Shown: positions 7,512-7,685 of the stretch, one piece after another
Layout of the letters: every line of letters starts with the position of its first letter
How positions within the stretch are numbered: position 1 is the first letter of the stretch
Source: an uncultured Acholeplasmataceae bacterium
GTDB taxonomy: Bacteria; Bacillota_I; Bacilli_A; Acholeplasmatales; Acholeplasmataceae
Reading direction: 5' to 3'
Assembly (NCBI GenBank): GCA_937983315.1
Contig: CALKAH010000133.1
Coordinates: 1-7,685, forward strand
DNA: 7,685 nt
Program-made: the position numbers and the translations under genes
The notes under the pieces: generated by a model
Seen by the model: the letters and a program-made list of their open reading frames with translations, nothing else
Told to the model about the DNA's origin: nothing
Database searches by the model: none

Positions 7512-7524
7512 GGTCATCCTGACC
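7512..7524. promoter_or_regulatory. Inverted repeat upstream of the pfkA promoter, candidate operator
   Basis: Perfect 5-base arms GGTCA and TGACC surround a 3-base spacer (TCC on the plus strand). The centre lies about 42 bases upstream of the predicted pfkA transcription start, where activators or repressors commonly bind. Such a short repeat can arise by chance and no matching regulator is known to me. Confidence 0.3.
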
Positions 7525-7565
7525 ATTTTGGTAAATTATGAAAACGATTTATTGCATAGAATCCT

Positions 7566-7592
7566 TTGACAATACGGGTTTTGTGGTAAAAT
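7566..7592 (+). promoter_or_regulatory. Divergent promoter for a gene beyond the right edge
   Basis: A perfect -35 TTGACA (7566-7571) and a TG-extended -10 TAAAAT (7587-7592, TG at 7584-7585) face right, with a short 15-base spacer. The predicted start is near 7599, followed by an A-rich leader. GGTGATC at 7626-7632 matches the distal part of the anti-Shine-Dalgarno complement and may be a ribosome binding site whose start codon was lost where the genome sequence stops at 7635. An ATG at 7624 is also present but lacks a clear site. Confidence 0.5.
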
Positions 7593-7635
7593 GTCATGTG
7601 GAAAACAAAAAAAAAGAAAAGAAATGGTGATCATA

Positions 7636-7685
7636 AGATCGGAAGAGCGTCGTGTAGGGAAAGAGTGTAGATCACGGTGGTCGCC
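7636..7685. other. Sequencing adapter, TruSeq universal/P5 side (artefact)
   Basis: This begins with AGATCGGAAGAGCGTCGTGT and follows the reverse complement of the TruSeq universal adapter to the contig end, as recalled. One base differs: position 7674 is A where T is expected. There is no i5 index in it, so it fits a single-index design. It is library sequence and should be trimmed. Confidence 0.96.

Noticed and set aside
7624..7635. Plus-strand ATG-GTG-ATC-ATA as the start of a divergent coding gene.
   Set aside because: Only four codons precede the adapter and no clear ribosome binding site stands before the ATG. GGTGATC overlapping it may itself be the ribosome binding site of a later start.
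45..7635. CRISPR arrays, transposons, tRNA or rRNA genes, riboswitches and long repeats.
   Set aside because: None seen. The insert is almost fully occupied by four intact genes with short intergenic gaps of ordinary composition.

Overview
The window is a bacterial fragment of about 7.59 kb (roughly 45-7635) with what look like Illumina TruSeq-type library adapters at both ends (1-44 and 7636-7685). Those end stretches are not biology. The genes suggest a low-to-moderate GC member of the Bacillota, perhaps near Erysipelotrichia or Mollicutes relatives. The reasons are strong AGGAGG ribosome binding sites, TAA at every visible stop, standard TGG tryptophan codons, sigma-A-like promoters, and a Thermotoga TM287/288-like heterodimeric ABC exporter. 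The lineage is an inference with low confidence.

All complete genes lie on the minus strand, so the biological order runs from right to left. First comes a regulatory region (about 7441-7635) with an extended -10 promoter and palindromes that drives pfkA. It also holds a strong-looking plus-strand promoter for a gene beyond the right edge. Next are pfkA (7440-6490, ATP-type 6-phosphofructokinase) and ppdK (6434-3807, pyruvate phosphate dikinase), about 55 bases apart with no terminator between them. They form a probable glycolytic operon controlling the upper (F6P to FBP) and lower (PEP to pyruvate) steps. A clear intrinsic terminator with a GAAA tetraloop follows ppdK (3769-3798).

After a 125-base gap, a second operon starts from its own promoter, whose -35 element sits inside a perfect 16-bp palindrome (3725-3740), a likely repressor site. 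It encodes two ABC half-transporters that overlap by 8 bases. The first (3681-1918) has degenerate catalytic residues. The second (1925-60) has the canonical catalytic Glu and His but an altered LSQGQ signature. Together they fit an asymmetric heterodimeric multidrug-type exporter. Two bases after the second stop, a third cistron begins with an excellent ribosome binding site and ATG (57), but only four codons survive before the adapter.

Most of the content is housekeeping metabolism plus a recognisable exporter. No CRISPR array, transposon, RNA gene or clearly new system was seen. The points most worth a second look are the adapter ends, the cut-off third cistron of the exporter operon, the palindrome over the exporter promoter, ppdK in the place where pyk is common, and two substitutions at ligand-binding positions of PfkA.
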